Assembly (NCBI GenBank): GCA_010092695.1
Contig: JAADJJ010000001.1
Location: 1,922,001 to 1,986,000, forward strand
DNA: 64,000 bases
DNA from: Enterobacteriaceae bacterium 4M9
GTDB lineage: Bacteria; Pseudomonadota; Gammaproteobacteria; Enterobacterales; Enterobacteriaceae
Reading direction: 5' to 3'
How positions within the stretch are numbered: the first letter of the stretch is position 1; every line of letters starts with the position of its first letter. Positions 36,534 to 45,839 of the stretch are shown here, one piece after another. The notes under the pieces are model-generated. The model saw nothing but the letters and a program-made list of their open reading frames with translations. It was not told where the DNA came from and searched no databases. A program made the translations under genes and the position numbers.

Positions 36534-37362
36534 ACAGATAGCCTGCGTGGAAGCGCAGGTGGTCTTCAATAAAGCTCGCGATAAAGTAATAACTGTGGTC
36601 GTAGCCGTGCTGGATGCGCAGTTCCAGCGGCCAGTCGCGGCTGCGGGCGGCTTCGGCAAAGCGCGCAGGCTGTAGTTGCTCAGCCAGAAAATTATCTGCA
36701 TCGCCCTGGTCAATCAGCATCGGCAGGCGGGCATTTTGTGGCGCGCTTAACAGCAGTTCGCAGCTGTCCCATGCTTTCCAGGTTTCCTTATCATCACCCA
36801 GATAAGCACTGAACGCTTTCTCGCCCCAGGGCACGCGTGAAGGATTGACGATGGGTGCAAACGCCGAGACAGAGCAGAAGCGGCCCGGGTTTTTCAGCGC
36901 CATCAGCAGTGCGCCGTGGCCGCCCATTGAGTGCCCGCAAATAGCCGTCTTCTCACCCAGCGGGAAGTGCTCTGCCACCAGAGCGGGTAGCTCATCACGC
37001 AGATAATCGTACATGCGGTAGTGCGCCGCCCACGGCTGGGCGCTCGCATTCAGGTAAAAACCGGCGCCCTGGCCTAAATCGTAAGCCGCATCATTCGCCA
37101 CGTCTTCGCCGCGCGGGCTGGTGTCCGGCATCACCAGGGCAATACCAAGCTCCGCTGCCATGCGCTGTGCGCCAGCTTTGGTGGTGAAGTTTTCATCATT
37201 ACAGGTCAGGCCTGAGAGCCACCACAGCACCGGTGGAGCGTTTTCTTCATGGGCAGGCGGCAGGAAAATGCTGAACGTCATGGGGCAGCCCAGCACCGTT
37301 GAGTTGTGGCGCCAGCGCTGCTGCAAACCGCCAAAGCAGCGGTGTTCTTCAATCTTCTCCAT
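36526..37362 (-). CDS. yeiG: S-formylglutathione hydrolase YeiG
   Basis: 278 aa, identical length to E. coli YeiG. Seen: esterase D fold with the nucleophile elbow GHSMGGHGAL near residue 148, oxyanion region LSGLTCNDENF near 50, and late His in HGYDHSYYF near 257. Reaction: S-formylglutathione to glutathione and formate, the last step of formaldehyde detoxification. Monocistronic on the minus strand. Confidence 0.96.
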   Translation of the reverse strand: MEKIEEHRCFGGLQQRWRHNSTVLGCPMTFSIFLPPAHEENAPPVLWWLSGLTCNDENFTTKAGAQRMAAELGIALVMPDTSPRGEDVANDAAYDLGQGAGFYLNASAQPWAAHYRMYDYLRDELPALVAEHFPLGEKTAICGHSMGGHGALLMALKNPGRFCSVSAFAPIVNPSRVPWGEKAFSAYLGDDKETWKAWDSCELLLSAPQNARLPMLIDQGDADNFLAEQLQPARFAEAARSRDWPLELRIQHGYDHSYYFIASFIEDHLRFHAGYLFK

Positions 37363-37582
37363 TTTGCACTCCTGAAATTGGCGATGTTTAGCACATCATA
37401 ACAGCCGACGAGCGGGAATTTCATCGCTTAATGAAAAGGATGGATGTATCGCATTATGCAGCCTGGTCGCGGGGCCAGAGAGTATACGCACATTGAAGAA
37501 AGGGCCTGCCGGACCGTTTTTATGCAGAAAATTAATGAACCGACGCGGTGACATTTATATCTGTGGATGGCTCACTTTGTGG

Positions 37583-38491
37583 CTACCTTCCACGGTTACG
37601 AAACAGAGCGGCCAGCAGGTCTACGAGAAAAGTAGCGTAGCGGTGCTGTGGGTCAAGGTCGGGATCGTAAACACTGACGCTCATACCGCAGCACAGCAGA
37701 TTTTGCAGTAAGCGCGTACAGATATGTTCAATCCACAGCGGATCAATGCCCGGGCTGCCGGGAGAGTCCACGGCGGGCATGACCGTTTTATCGAAGACGT
37801 CCACATCAAAATGGATCCAGAATCGCTGCCGGGTTGCGTTGAGCGTCGCGTAAATCTGGCTCAGAATGTTTTCCGGCCCTAGCGCGTGTGCGGTAAAAAC
37901 ATCGATTTGGGTAATTGCCGTTTGGGCAATGTCGGGCCAGGCATAATCAGCATCACGCGATTCCCGCTCTCCCAGTTGCACCACTGCGCTGTCGTGCACC
38001 AGTGGCCCGTCAATGCCGGGCCATTGCGTCAGCAGCGTTTCCCCGCGTCCCGTTGCCAGCGCCAGGTCCATGCCGGCCACAGCACCTGGCAACTGCTGCA
38101 TATTGTCATTACCTGGGTGTCGAAAATCGCTGTGGCCGTCAATATGCACCAGCGATACGGCACCATTTTGGCGCGAGCCAGCAAGCGCACCCAGTAAAAC
38201 CGAACAATCACCGCCAATCACCAGCGGAAAATGGGCCTGTGCCTGGACTCTGGCGACAGTGCTGGCAAGCAGTAGATTGAATTCTCTAATGGCGTAGCCG
38301 TTACGTATGCGGGTGCCAGGCACGGCATCTGCCGAATAGGGCGGTGTGGGGAGGGTCGTGACGTTAATGGCCTTCAAACGTTCTGCCAGGCCGCAGGCCA
38401 TCAGTACTTCAGGTGCACGCCAGGTGCCGGGAAGATGGCCGGGGTGTAACGGGCGCAGGCCCAGGTGAGTTGGTGCAAGGATGATATCCAT
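37583..38491 (-). CDS. Arginase/agmatinase (ureohydrolase) family protein
   Basis: 302 aa from the ATG at 38491; an extension of 18 codons upstream carries a CGSCGGHH segment not typical of the family. Seen: Mn-cluster motifs GGDCS near residue 93, HIDGHSDF near 118 (usually DAHxD) and HFDVDVFD near 225 (DxDxxD). The binuclear metal ligands are therefore conserved. Substrate, whether arginine, agmatine, formiminoglutamate or a guanidino compound, cannot be told. No equivalent in the E. coli region; no transporter partner nearby. Confidence 0.83.
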   Translation of the reverse strand: MDIILAPTHLGLRPLHPGHLPGTWRAPEVLMACGLAERLKAINVTTLPTPPYSADAVPGTRIRNGYAIREFNLLLASTVARVQAQAHFPLVIGGDCSVLLGALAGSRQNGAVSLVHIDGHSDFRHPGNDNMQQLPGAVAGMDLALATGRGETLLTQWPGIDGPLVHDSAVVQLGERESRDADYAWPDIAQTAITQIDVFTAHALGPENILSQIYATLNATRQRFWIHFDVDVFDKTVMPAVDSPGSPGIDPLWIEHICTRLLQNLLCCGMSVSVYDPDLDPQHRYATFLVDLLAALFRNRGR

Positions 38492-38880
38492 ACGCGTATG
38501 GTGCCCGCCGCAAGAGCCACAGTATAAGAAAGCGTAATGTGGCACTTCAGGAATGCAAATGGTGACACTGCCTTGTGGCCAGGCCTCAGGGAACGGCGGC
38601 AGAATGGCGCTACCAGGCCATACCGAAGAGATCTGAATCGGCCTTCGCCACAGCAGGATCGGCCGCTGTCAGCTTTTTCATGCCTGATGAAGATGTTTCA
38701 CTTTCCGTGAGTCACGACACTGCGGCATTATTTTTCCGGGACGGGCGCGCGCGAAAGGATTAGGCGATTTCAACAATTATCGCCTCCGGCTCTGGATTCT
38801 GCGCCTGCGCTGGCGCACAATTGATGCCGACTTTGCCCCTACGTAGGGCAAAGAACGCCACACCTGCAGGAGAAGAAAGT
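38492..38880. other. Intergenic region upstream of folE with a nested palindrome
   Basis: No convincing gene. At 38831-38853 the arms CTTTGCC and GGCAAAG enclose a second palindrome, CTACGTAG, with one unpaired C. This forms a hairpin or operator ending 27 bases before the folE start. A short open frame at 38575-38763 has no recognisable features. Confidence 0.5.
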
Positions 38881-39549
38881 ATGTCATCACTCAGTAAAGA
38901 AGCAGCCCTGGTTCATGAGGCGCTGGTTGCGCGTGGGCTGGAAACGCCGCTGCGCCCGCCGTTGCACGAGTTGGATAACGAAACCCGTAAAAGCCGTATC
39001 GCCGGTCATATGACCGAAATCATGCAGCTGCTTAATCTCGATCTGAACGATGACAGTCTGATGGAGACGCCGCATCGCATTGCCAAAATGTACGTCGATG
39101 AAATCTTCTCCGGTCTTGATTACGCCAATTTCCCGAAGATAACCATCATTGAGAACAAGATGAAGGTGGACGAAATGGTCACGGTGCGTGATATCACGCT
39201 CACCAGTACCTGTGAACACCACTTTGTCACCATCGACGGCAAGGCCACCGTGGCCTATATCCCGAAAGATGGCGTGATTGGGCTTTCAAAAATCAACCGT
39301 ATTGTGCAGTTTTTCTCCAGTCGCCCACAGGTACAGGAACGCCTGACGCAGCAGATTCTGATTGCGCTGCAAACCCTGCTTGGCACCAACAATGTGGCGG
39401 TCTCTATTGATGCGGTCCATTATTGTGTGAAGGCACGCGGTATTCGGGATGCAACCAGCGCGACCACAACGACGTCGCTGGGCGGGCTGTTTAAGTCAAG
39501 CCAGAACACGCGCCAGGAGTTCTTGCGCGCCGTACGTCACCACAGCTAA
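38881..39549 (+). CDS. folE: GTP cyclohydrolase I FolE
   Basis: 222 aa from the ATG at 38881, the E. coli length, with AGGAGA upstream. Seen: zinc and catalytic motifs TSTCEHHFVTIDGKA near residue 108 and VHYCVKARGIRDATS near 180. Reaction: GTP to 7,8-dihydroneopterin triphosphate plus formate, first step of folate synthesis and source for queuosine. yeiB follows after 21 bases, probably co-transcribed. Confidence 0.97.
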   Translation: MSSLSKEAALVHEALVARGLETPLRPPLHELDNETRKSRIAGHMTEIMQLLNLDLNDDSLMETPHRIAKMYVDEIFSGLDYANFPKITIIENKMKVDEMVTVRDITLTSTCEHHFVTIDGKATVAYIPKDGVIGLSKINRIVQFFSSRPQVQERLTQQILIALQTLLGTNNVAVSIDAVHYCVKARGIRDATSATTTTSLGGLFKSSQNTRQEFLRAVRHHS

Positions 39550-39570
39550 TCCACCTTCAGGCAGGAGCGC

Positions 39571-40704
39571 ATGGAGAGAAATGTCACGCTGGATTTTATT
39601 CGCGGCGCCGCCATTCTCGGCATCCTGCTGTTAAATATTTTTGCCTTCGGCTTGCCGAAGGCGGCCTACCTCAATCCCGCCTGGTACGGCGATATCACCT
39701 CACGCGACGCCTGGACCTGGGCGCTGCTGGATCTCTTTGCCCAGATTAAATTCCTCACGCTGTTTGCGCTGCTGTTTGGCGCTGGGTTGCAGATGCTGCT
39801 CAAGCGCGGCAAACGCTGGATTCAGGCGCGCCTGAGTCTGCTGGTGCTGCTGGGTTTTTTGCATGCACTGCTGTTATGGGAAGGCGATATTCTTTTGTCC
39901 TACGGACTGGTAGGGCTGATTTGCTGGCGTATGGTGCGTGACGCGCACGGTATTAAGCAGCTGTTTAATACCGGCGTACTGCTGTATCTGCTGGGTGTTG
40001 GCATGCTGCTGCTGCTTGGGCTGATTCAGGGCGACAGCACCAGCCGCGCCTGGACGCCGGATGCCTCGGCTATCGAGCTTGAACAGTTCTGGCGTCTTGG
40101 CGGCGGCACGGCAGCGATGCAGGAGCGGCTCACCATGCTTTCCGACAGCCTGATGGCGCTTGGCGTGCAGTACGGCTGGCAGCTTGCGGGTATGATGCTG
40201 CTGGGTGCGGCACTGATGCGCAGCGGTTGGTTGCAGGGCCGTTTCAGCCAGCGCCATTACCGCCAGACCGGCTGGCTGCTGGTGGCGCTGGGTATGCTGA
40301 TTAACCTGCCTGCCATTGTCGCTCAGTGGTGGCTGCACTGGGATTACCGCTGGTGTGCATTTTTGCTTCAGGCGCCGCGTGATATCAGCGCGCCGTTTCA
40401 GACCATTGGCTATGCAGCGCTGGCGTTTGGCTACTGGCCGTGGCTCGCGCGCTCAAAAATCGTTGCCGCTGTGGCCTGCGTGGGGCGCATGGCGCTCACC
40501 AACTATCTGCTGCAAACCGTTATCTGTACGACGCTGTTCTGGCGCTTTGGGTTGTTTATGCATTACGACCGCCTGGCGCTGCTGGCCTTTGTGCCGGCGA
40601 TCTGGGCCATCAATCTTCTCTTCTCCGTGTTCTGGCTTACCCGTTTTCGTCAGGGGCCAGTGGAATGGCTGTGGCGTCGCCTGACTGCCAAAGCCGTTTC
40701 GTGA
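39571..40704 (+). CDS. yeiB: DUF418 family membrane protein YeiB
   Basis: 377 aa (E. coli 385). Seen: start MERNVTLDFIRGAAILGILLLNI, the heparan-alpha-glucosaminide acetyltransferase-like DUF1624 beginning, then about ten hydrophobic segments and a C-terminal DUF418 domain with GRMALTNYLLQTVICT. Function unknown; the fold suggests a membrane acyltransferase-type protein. Likely in an operon with folE. Confidence 0.92.
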   Translation: MERNVTLDFIRGAAILGILLLNIFAFGLPKAAYLNPAWYGDITSRDAWTWALLDLFAQIKFLTLFALLFGAGLQMLLKRGKRWIQARLSLLVLLGFLHALLLWEGDILLSYGLVGLICWRMVRDAHGIKQLFNTGVLLYLLGVGMLLLLGLIQGDSTSRAWTPDASAIELEQFWRLGGGTAAMQERLTMLSDSLMALGVQYGWQLAGMMLLGAALMRSGWLQGRFSQRHYRQTGWLLVALGMLINLPAIVAQWWLHWDYRWCAFLLQAPRDISAPFQTIGYAALAFGYWPWLARSKIVAAVACVGRMALTNYLLQTVICTTLFWRFGLFMHYDRLALLAFVPAIWAINLLFSVFWLTRFRQGPVEWLWRRLTAKAVS

Positions 40705-40746
40705 CATTTTCATAACGATCTGGATCACAATCGTTAACACTCCCGC

Positions 40747-40780
40747 TGTAACCGCTTCCATTGCTGTGATGTGCTTCACG
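40747..40780 (+). promoter_or_regulatory. galS control region: Gal operator plus CRP site
   Basis: TGTAACCGCTTCCA at 40747-40760 matches the GalR/GalS operator TGTAANCGNTTNCA. TGTGA-N6-TCACG at 40765-40780 matches the CRP consensus with one difference. The same two elements, at almost the same spacing, sit before mglB, implying autoregulation of galS and cAMP control. Confidence 0.78.
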
Positions 40781-40870
40781 CTGTCCTTTTTCAGGCGCTG
40801 ACAGAATAGCCGCCTCACGCAGGTAAGAGGGCGTACAGATGCACAGTCAACAGCAGTTGGAGCAGATGCC

Positions 40871-41869
40871 ATGATTACGATCCGTGATGTGGCGCGGCTG
40901 GCGGGCGTGTCGGTCGCGACCGTCTCAAGGGTGCTTAATCACAGCAGCCTCGTCAGTGACAAGGCGCGCGAAGGCGTGATGCACGCGGTCACACAGCTTG
41001 GCTACCATCCGAATGCCAACGCTCAGGCGCTGGCCACTCAGGTGAGCGACACCGTCGGCGTGGTGGTGATGGATGTCTCCGATCCGTTTTTTGGTGCGCT
41101 GGTTAAGGCGGTGGACGGCGTGGCGCGCGCCCACGGCAAATATGTGCTGATTGGCAATAGCTACCATCGCGCGCAAGAGGAGCGCCACGCGATAGAGGTG
41201 CTGATTCGCCAGCGCTGTAGTGCATTGATTGTGCACGCCAAAGCGCTGAGCGATAAAGAACTGGGCGCGTTTCTCGACCAGGTGCCGGGCATGGTACTGA
41301 TTAACCGCGTGGTAACCGGTTACGAGCCGCGCTGCGTTGGGCTGGATAATGTCAGCGGCGCGCAGCTTGCCACCCGCACGCTGCTGGCAGCAGGCCACCG
41401 CAGTATTGGCTATCTTGCCTCTTCCCATGGCATTGAAGACGATGCTTTACGCCGGGAAGGCTGGCGGCGGGCGCTGCTGGAGCACGGCATTACGACAAAC
41501 GAGGGCTGGATTGCTGGCGGCACACCGGATATGCAGGGCGGTGAGGAGGCGATGGTGGAGTTGCTTGGACGCAACCAGCGGCTTGATGCGGTGTTTGCCT
41601 ACAACGACAGCATGGCGGCCGGGGCGCTTGCGGCGCTCAAGGACAACGGTATTGCCGTACCGCAACAGCTGTCACTGGCGGGCTTTGATGATATGCCGAT
41701 GGCGCGTTACACCGATCCGCAGCTAACCACCGTACGTTACCCCATTATCTCTATGGCAAAACTTGCCACCGAGCTTGCGCTCAATGGCGCTCAGGGCATT
41801 AGCGACCCTGCGCAGAGTCACGTTTTTATGCCAACGTTGGTGCGTCGCCATTCGGTGATGCAGCGCTAA
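40871..41869 (+). CDS. galS: LacI-family galactose isorepressor GalS
   Basis: 332 aa; E. coli GalS is 346, the difference being a missing C-terminal tail. Seen: helix-turn-helix ITIRDVARLAGVSVATVSRV at the start and a periplasmic-binding-protein-like effector domain from residue 60. Known: represses mglBAC, galP and itself; galactose/fucose releases it. It directly precedes mglB on the same strand. Confidence 0.96.
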   Translation: MITIRDVARLAGVSVATVSRVLNHSSLVSDKAREGVMHAVTQLGYHPNANAQALATQVSDTVGVVVMDVSDPFFGALVKAVDGVARAHGKYVLIGNSYHRAQEERHAIEVLIRQRCSALIVHAKALSDKELGAFLDQVPGMVLINRVVTGYEPRCVGLDNVSGAQLATRTLLAAGHRSIGYLASSHGIEDDALRREGWRRALLEHGITTNEGWIAGGTPDMQGGEEAMVELLGRNQRLDAVFAYNDSMAAGALAALKDNGIAVPQQLSLAGFDDMPMARYTDPQLTTVRYPIISMAKLATELALNGAQGISDPAQSHVFMPTLVRRHSVMQR

Positions 41870-41905
41870 AGTGTGGCAGCGATCGCTTCCCGACTCTCAG
41901 CGTGA

Positions 41906-41965
41906 TGTAACCGTTTTCAATCTGTGAGTAAATTCACAGTTAATTAACATTTGCCTGACTATGAT
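41906..41965 (+). promoter_or_regulatory. mglBAC promoter: Gal operator, class II CRP site, -10
   Basis: Seen in order: Gal operator TGTAACCGTTTTCA (41906-41919), a perfect CRP palindrome TGTGA-N6-TCACA (41923-41938) and a -10 hexamer TATGAT (41960-41965). With a start about 7 bases after the -10, the CRP centre falls at -41.5, the class II position also used by the E. coli mgl promoter. The leader to mglB is then about 190 bases and shows no gene. Confidence 0.88.
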
Positions 41966-42162
41966 GACGGCGAATTTGCCTTACCTCTGTTCGTTTTTGA
42001 CACATGGCAGCAAGTTATACCCATAAACCGTGCAGTTATGGAGCACAACACAATACGGATACCTGTTTAATACCGAATCTTGGTTGGTTTCTGGTTACAA
42101 ATAATTAACATTGCTGTCCTGCAAAGACTTTAATGACCCTACAAATAACAGCCGGAGAATGT

Positions 42163-43161
42163 ATGAATAAGAAGGTTTTAGCCCTGTCCGCCGCACTTTC
42201 CTGCGTGCTGTTCGGCGCAAATGCCCACGCTGCCGACACCCGTATCGGCGTTACTATCTATAAATACGACGACAACTTTATGTCTGTTGTACGCAAGGCG
42301 ATTGAGAAAGAAGGTAAAAGCGCGCCAGACGTGCAGCTGCTAATGAATGACTCCCAGAATGACCAGTCCAAACAGAACGATCAGATTGACGTGCTGCTGG
42401 CCAAGGGCGTGAAAGCACTGGCGGTGAACCTGGTGGATCCCGCGGCGGCGGGTACGGTAATTGATAAGGCGCGCGGCCAGAGCGTGCCGGTGGTGTTCTT
42501 TAATAAAGAGCCATCACGCAAAGCGCTGGACGGCTATGACAAGGCGTATTACGTCGGCACCGATTCCAAAGAATCCGGCATCATCCAGGGCGAACTGATT
42601 GCTAAACACTGGAAAGCCAATCCGGCCTGGGATCTCAACAAAGACGGCAAAGTTCAGTTTGTGTTGCTCAAAGGCGAACCCGGTCACCCGGATGCGGAAG
42701 CGCGCACCACTTATGTTATCAAGACTCTGAACGAGAAAGGCATTGAGACCCAGCAACTGGCGCTCGATACCGCAATGTGGGACACCGCCCAGGCAAAAGA
42801 CAAGATGGATGCGTGGCTCTCCGGCCCGAACGCTAACAAAATTGAAGTGATCATCGCCAACAACGACGCCATGGCAATGGGTGCGGTGGAAGCGCTCAAG
42901 GCGCACAACAAGTCATCACTGCCGGTGTTTGGCGTGGATGCGCTGCCGGAAGCGCTGGCACTGGTGAAATCTGGCGCAATGGCCGGTACGGTACTTAACG
43001 ATGCCAACAACCAGGCAAAAGCGACCTTTGAGCTTGCGAAAAACCTGGCAGAAGGCAAGGGCGCAGCCGACGGCACTGACTGGAAGATTGAAAACAAAGT
43101 GGTGCGCGTGCCTTACGTGGGTGTTGATAAAGACAATCTGGCGCAGTTCCTCGGTAAATAA
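42163..43161 (+). CDS. mglB: Galactose/glucose periplasmic binding protein MglB
   Basis: 332 aa from the ATG at 42163 (GGAGAA upstream), the E. coli length. Seen: signal peptide ending NAHA before ADTRIGV, the EF-hand-like Ca loop DLNKDGKVQF near residue 157, and sugar-site residues in NNDAMAMGA. It delivers galactose and glucose to MglAC and to the Trg chemoreceptor. First gene of mglBAC; mglA follows after 81 bases. Confidence 0.97.
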   Translation: MNKKVLALSAALSCVLFGANAHAADTRIGVTIYKYDDNFMSVVRKAIEKEGKSAPDVQLLMNDSQNDQSKQNDQIDVLLAKGVKALAVNLVDPAAAGTVIDKARGQSVPVVFFNKEPSRKALDGYDKAYYVGTDSKESGIIQGELIAKHWKANPAWDLNKDGKVQFVLLKGEPGHPDAEARTTYVIKTLNEKGIETQQLALDTAMWDTAQAKDKMDAWLSGPNANKIEVIIANNDAMAMGAVEALKAHNKSSLPVFGVDALPEALALVKSGAMAGTVLNDANNQAKATFELAKNLAEGKGAADGTDWKIENKVVRVPYVGVDKDNLAQFLGK

Positions 43162-43242
43162 CCACGCAGGGGGCAGGAGGGTTATGCCCCCGTCACTCAG
43201 AGCCTGATGGACCAGGCTTTTTATGATAGCCAGGTGAACACT

Positions 43243-44763
43243 ATGGTCAGCAATAACGCATCCGCATCGCTGGAATACCTGCTGGAAATGACGGGCATTA
43301 ATAAGTCATTTCCCGGCGTTAAGGCACTGGATAACGTCAATTTACGCGTGCGCCCGCACTCCATTCACGCGCTGATGGGAGAAAACGGGGCAGGGAAATC
43401 GACGCTACTTAAATGCCTGTTCGGTATTTATAAAAAAGATGCCGGACGTATTTTATTTCAGGGTAAAGAGATTGATTTCAACAGTGCCAAAGAAGCGCTG
43501 GAAAACGGTATTTCAATGGTGCACCAGGAGCTGAACCTGGTATTACAGCGCTCGGTGATGGATAACATGTGGCTTGGGCGCTATCCGCGCAAAGGCATGT
43601 TTGTTGACCAGGACAAAATGTATCGCGATACCAAAGCGATATTCGACGAACTGGATATTGATATCGATCCGCGCGCCCGCGTTGGCACGTTATCTGTCTC
43701 CCAGATGCAGATGATTGAAATTGCCAAAGCGTTTTCGTACGACGCCAAAATTGTAATTATGGACGAGCCGACCTCTTCGTTAACCGAAAAAGAGGTAAAG
43801 CACCTGTTCAGTATTATCCGCAAGCTTAAAGCGCGCGGCTGCGGCATTGTTTATATCTCCCACAAAATGGAAGAAATCTTCGAGCTGTGTGATGAAATCA
43901 CGGTGCTGCGCGACGGCCAGTGGATTGCCACCCAGCCGCTTGATGGGCTGGATATGGACAAAATCATCGCCATGATGGTCGGGCGCTCGCTCAACCAGCG
44001 TTTCCCGGAGCGCAGCAACACGCCCGGCGAAACCATTCTTGAAGTGCGCCACCTGACCTCGCTGCGTCAGCCGTCGATTCGCGATATCTCATTTGATTTA
44101 CGCAAAGGCGAAATTTTGGGTATTGCCGGGCTGGTCGGGGCGAAGCGAACCGATATTGTTGAAACCCTGTTTGGTATCCGCGAGAAATCCGGCGGCACCA
44201 TTAAACTGCACGGCAAGGCAATTAATAACCACAGCGCCAACGAAGCGATTAACCACGGTTTTGCGCTGGTGACCGAAGAGCGGCGCGCCACCGGCATTTA
44301 CGCCTATCTGGATATCGGTTTTAACTCGCTGATTTCCAACATTCACAAATATAAAAACCGCATTGGCCTGCTCGATAACGGGCGCATGAAAAGCGACACC
44401 CAGTGGGTGATTGACGCCATGCGTGTAAAAACCCCCGGTCACCAGACGCAAATTGGTTCGCTGTCTGGCGGCAATCAGCAAAAGGTGATTATCGGGCGCT
44501 GGCTGCTGACTCAGCCGGAAATTCTGATGCTTGACGAACCTACCCGCGGCATTGACGTGGGCGCGAAGTTTGAGATTTACCAGCTTATCGCCGAACTGGC
44601 TAAGCGTGAGAAGGGCATCATTATCATCTCCTCGGAAATGCCGGAACTGCTGGGTATTACCGACCGAATTCTGGTGATGAGTAATGGTCAGGTGGCGGGT
44701 ATCCTGGATACCAAAACCGCCACACAAAATGAAATTTTACGTCTTGCATCTTTGCACCTTTAA
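43243..44763 (+). CDS. mglA: Galactose ABC transporter, duplicated ATPase MglA
   Basis: 506 aa from the ATG at 43243, identical to the E. coli length; a start 12 codons upstream is unsupported. Seen: two ABC domains. The first has Walker A GENGAGKST near residue 43 and LSVSQMQM; the second has the degenerate P-loop GLVGAKRTD typical of MglA/RbsA, LSGGNQQK and LMLDEPTRGIDVG. Energises galactose uptake through MglC. Confidence 0.97.
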   Translation: MVSNNASASLEYLLEMTGINKSFPGVKALDNVNLRVRPHSIHALMGENGAGKSTLLKCLFGIYKKDAGRILFQGKEIDFNSAKEALENGISMVHQELNLVLQRSVMDNMWLGRYPRKGMFVDQDKMYRDTKAIFDELDIDIDPRARVGTLSVSQMQMIEIAKAFSYDAKIVIMDEPTSSLTEKEVKHLFSIIRKLKARGCGIVYISHKMEEIFELCDEITVLRDGQWIATQPLDGLDMDKIIAMMVGRSLNQRFPERSNTPGETILEVRHLTSLRQPSIRDISFDLRKGEILGIAGLVGAKRTDIVETLFGIREKSGGTIKLHGKAINNHSANEAINHGFALVTEERRATGIYAYLDIGFNSLISNIHKYKNRIGLLDNGRMKSDTQWVIDAMRVKTPGHQTQIGSLSGGNQQKVIIGRWLLTQPEILMLDEPTRGIDVGAKFEIYQLIAELAKREKGIIIISSEMPELLGITDRILVMSNGQVAGILDTKTATQNEILRLASLHL

Positions 44764-44780
44764 TATCAGGGGCCAGTCTA

Positions 44781-45791
44781 ATGAGTGCGTTAAATAAAAA
44801 AAGCTTTCTGACGTATCTGAAAGAGGGCGGTATTTACGTGGTACTGCTCGTGCTGCTTGCGATTATTATTATTCAGGACCCGACGTTTTTAAGCCTGCTG
44901 AACCTCAGTAACATTCTTACCCAGTCGTCGGTGCGTATTATTATCGCCCTGGGCGTGGCAGGATTGATTGTAACTCAGGGTACCGACCTGTCTGCCGGGC
45001 GTCAGGTGGGGCTGGCGGCCGTCATTGCCGCCACGCTGTTGCAGTCGATGGAGAACGCCAACAAGGTGTTCCCGGAGATGCAAACCATGCCCATTGCGCT
45101 GGTGATTCTGATTGTCTGCGCGATTGGCGCAGTAATTGGTCTTATTAACGGGCTGGTGATTGCTTATCTGAACGTAACGCCGTTTATCACCACGCTCGGC
45201 ACCATGATTATTGTTTACGGCATTAACTCGTTGTATTACGACTTTGTGGGTGCCTCGCCGGTGTCTGGTTTTGATAGCGGTTTTTCTACCTTTGCCCAGG
45301 GCTTTATTGCGCTCGGGAGCTTCCGGCTGTCGTACATCACCTTTTATGCACTTATCGCTATCGCCTTTGTCTGGGTGCTGTGGAACAAAACGCGTTTTGG
45401 TAAAAACATTTTCGCTATCGGCGGCAACCCGGAAGCGGCCAAAGTTTCTGGTGTTAACGTGGGCCTCAATCTGCTGATGATCTACGCGCTTTCCGGGGTG
45501 TTTTACGCTTTTGGCGGCCTGCTGGAAGCCGGACGCGTAGGATCGGCAACCAACAACCTCGGTTTTATGTACGAACTGGATGCGATTGCGGCTTGCGTGG
45601 TGGGCGGCGTATCGTTCAGCGGCGGCGTGGGTACGGTGTTTGGCGTAGTGACCGGCGTAATCATCTTTACGGTGATTAACTACGGCCTGACCTATATCGG
45701 CGTGAATCCTTACTGGCAGTACATTATTAAGGGCGCGATCATTATTTTCGCGGTAGCGCTGGATTCGCTGAAGTACGCACGTAAGAAATAA
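44781..45791 (+). CDS. mglC: Galactose ABC transporter permease MglC
   Basis: 336 aa, E. coli length. Seen: about ten hydrophobic segments of the BPD_transp_2 family, with GLIVTQGTDLSAGRQVGLAA near residue 60 and GNPEAAKVSGVNV near 215. Forms the MglA2C2 importer. Last gene of the operon; a degenerate copy of its 3' end lies 3 kb further on (48823-48996). Confidence 0.97.
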   Translation: MSALNKKSFLTYLKEGGIYVVLLVLLAIIIIQDPTFLSLLNLSNILTQSSVRIIIALGVAGLIVTQGTDLSAGRQVGLAAVIAATLLQSMENANKVFPEMQTMPIALVILIVCAIGAVIGLINGLVIAYLNVTPFITTLGTMIIVYGINSLYYDFVGASPVSGFDSGFSTFAQGFIALGSFRLSYITFYALIAIAFVWVLWNKTRFGKNIFAIGGNPEAAKVSGVNVGLNLLMIYALSGVFYAFGGLLEAGRVGSATNNLGFMYELDAIAACVVGGVSFSGGVGTVFGVVTGVIIFTVINYGLTYIGVNPYWQYIIKGAIIIFAVALDSLKYARKK

Positions 45792-45809
45792 AGAACTGTT
45801 TTGCCGAAG

Positions 45810-45839
45810 CGATAACGCCCCTGCGCAGGGGCGTTATCG
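45810..45839 (+). terminator. Perfect 30-base palindrome after mglC
   Basis: CGATAACGCCCCTGC followed by its exact complement GCAGGGGCGTTATCG, 18 bases past the mglC stop. It makes a very stable hairpin but lacks a T-run, so it may protect the mRNA 3' end or need Rho rather than act as a classic terminator. Confidence 0.65.

Noticed and set aside
38575..38763. Plus-strand 62-residue frame before folE
   Set aside because: No recognisable domain and no clear ribosome site; kept only as part of the intergenic note.
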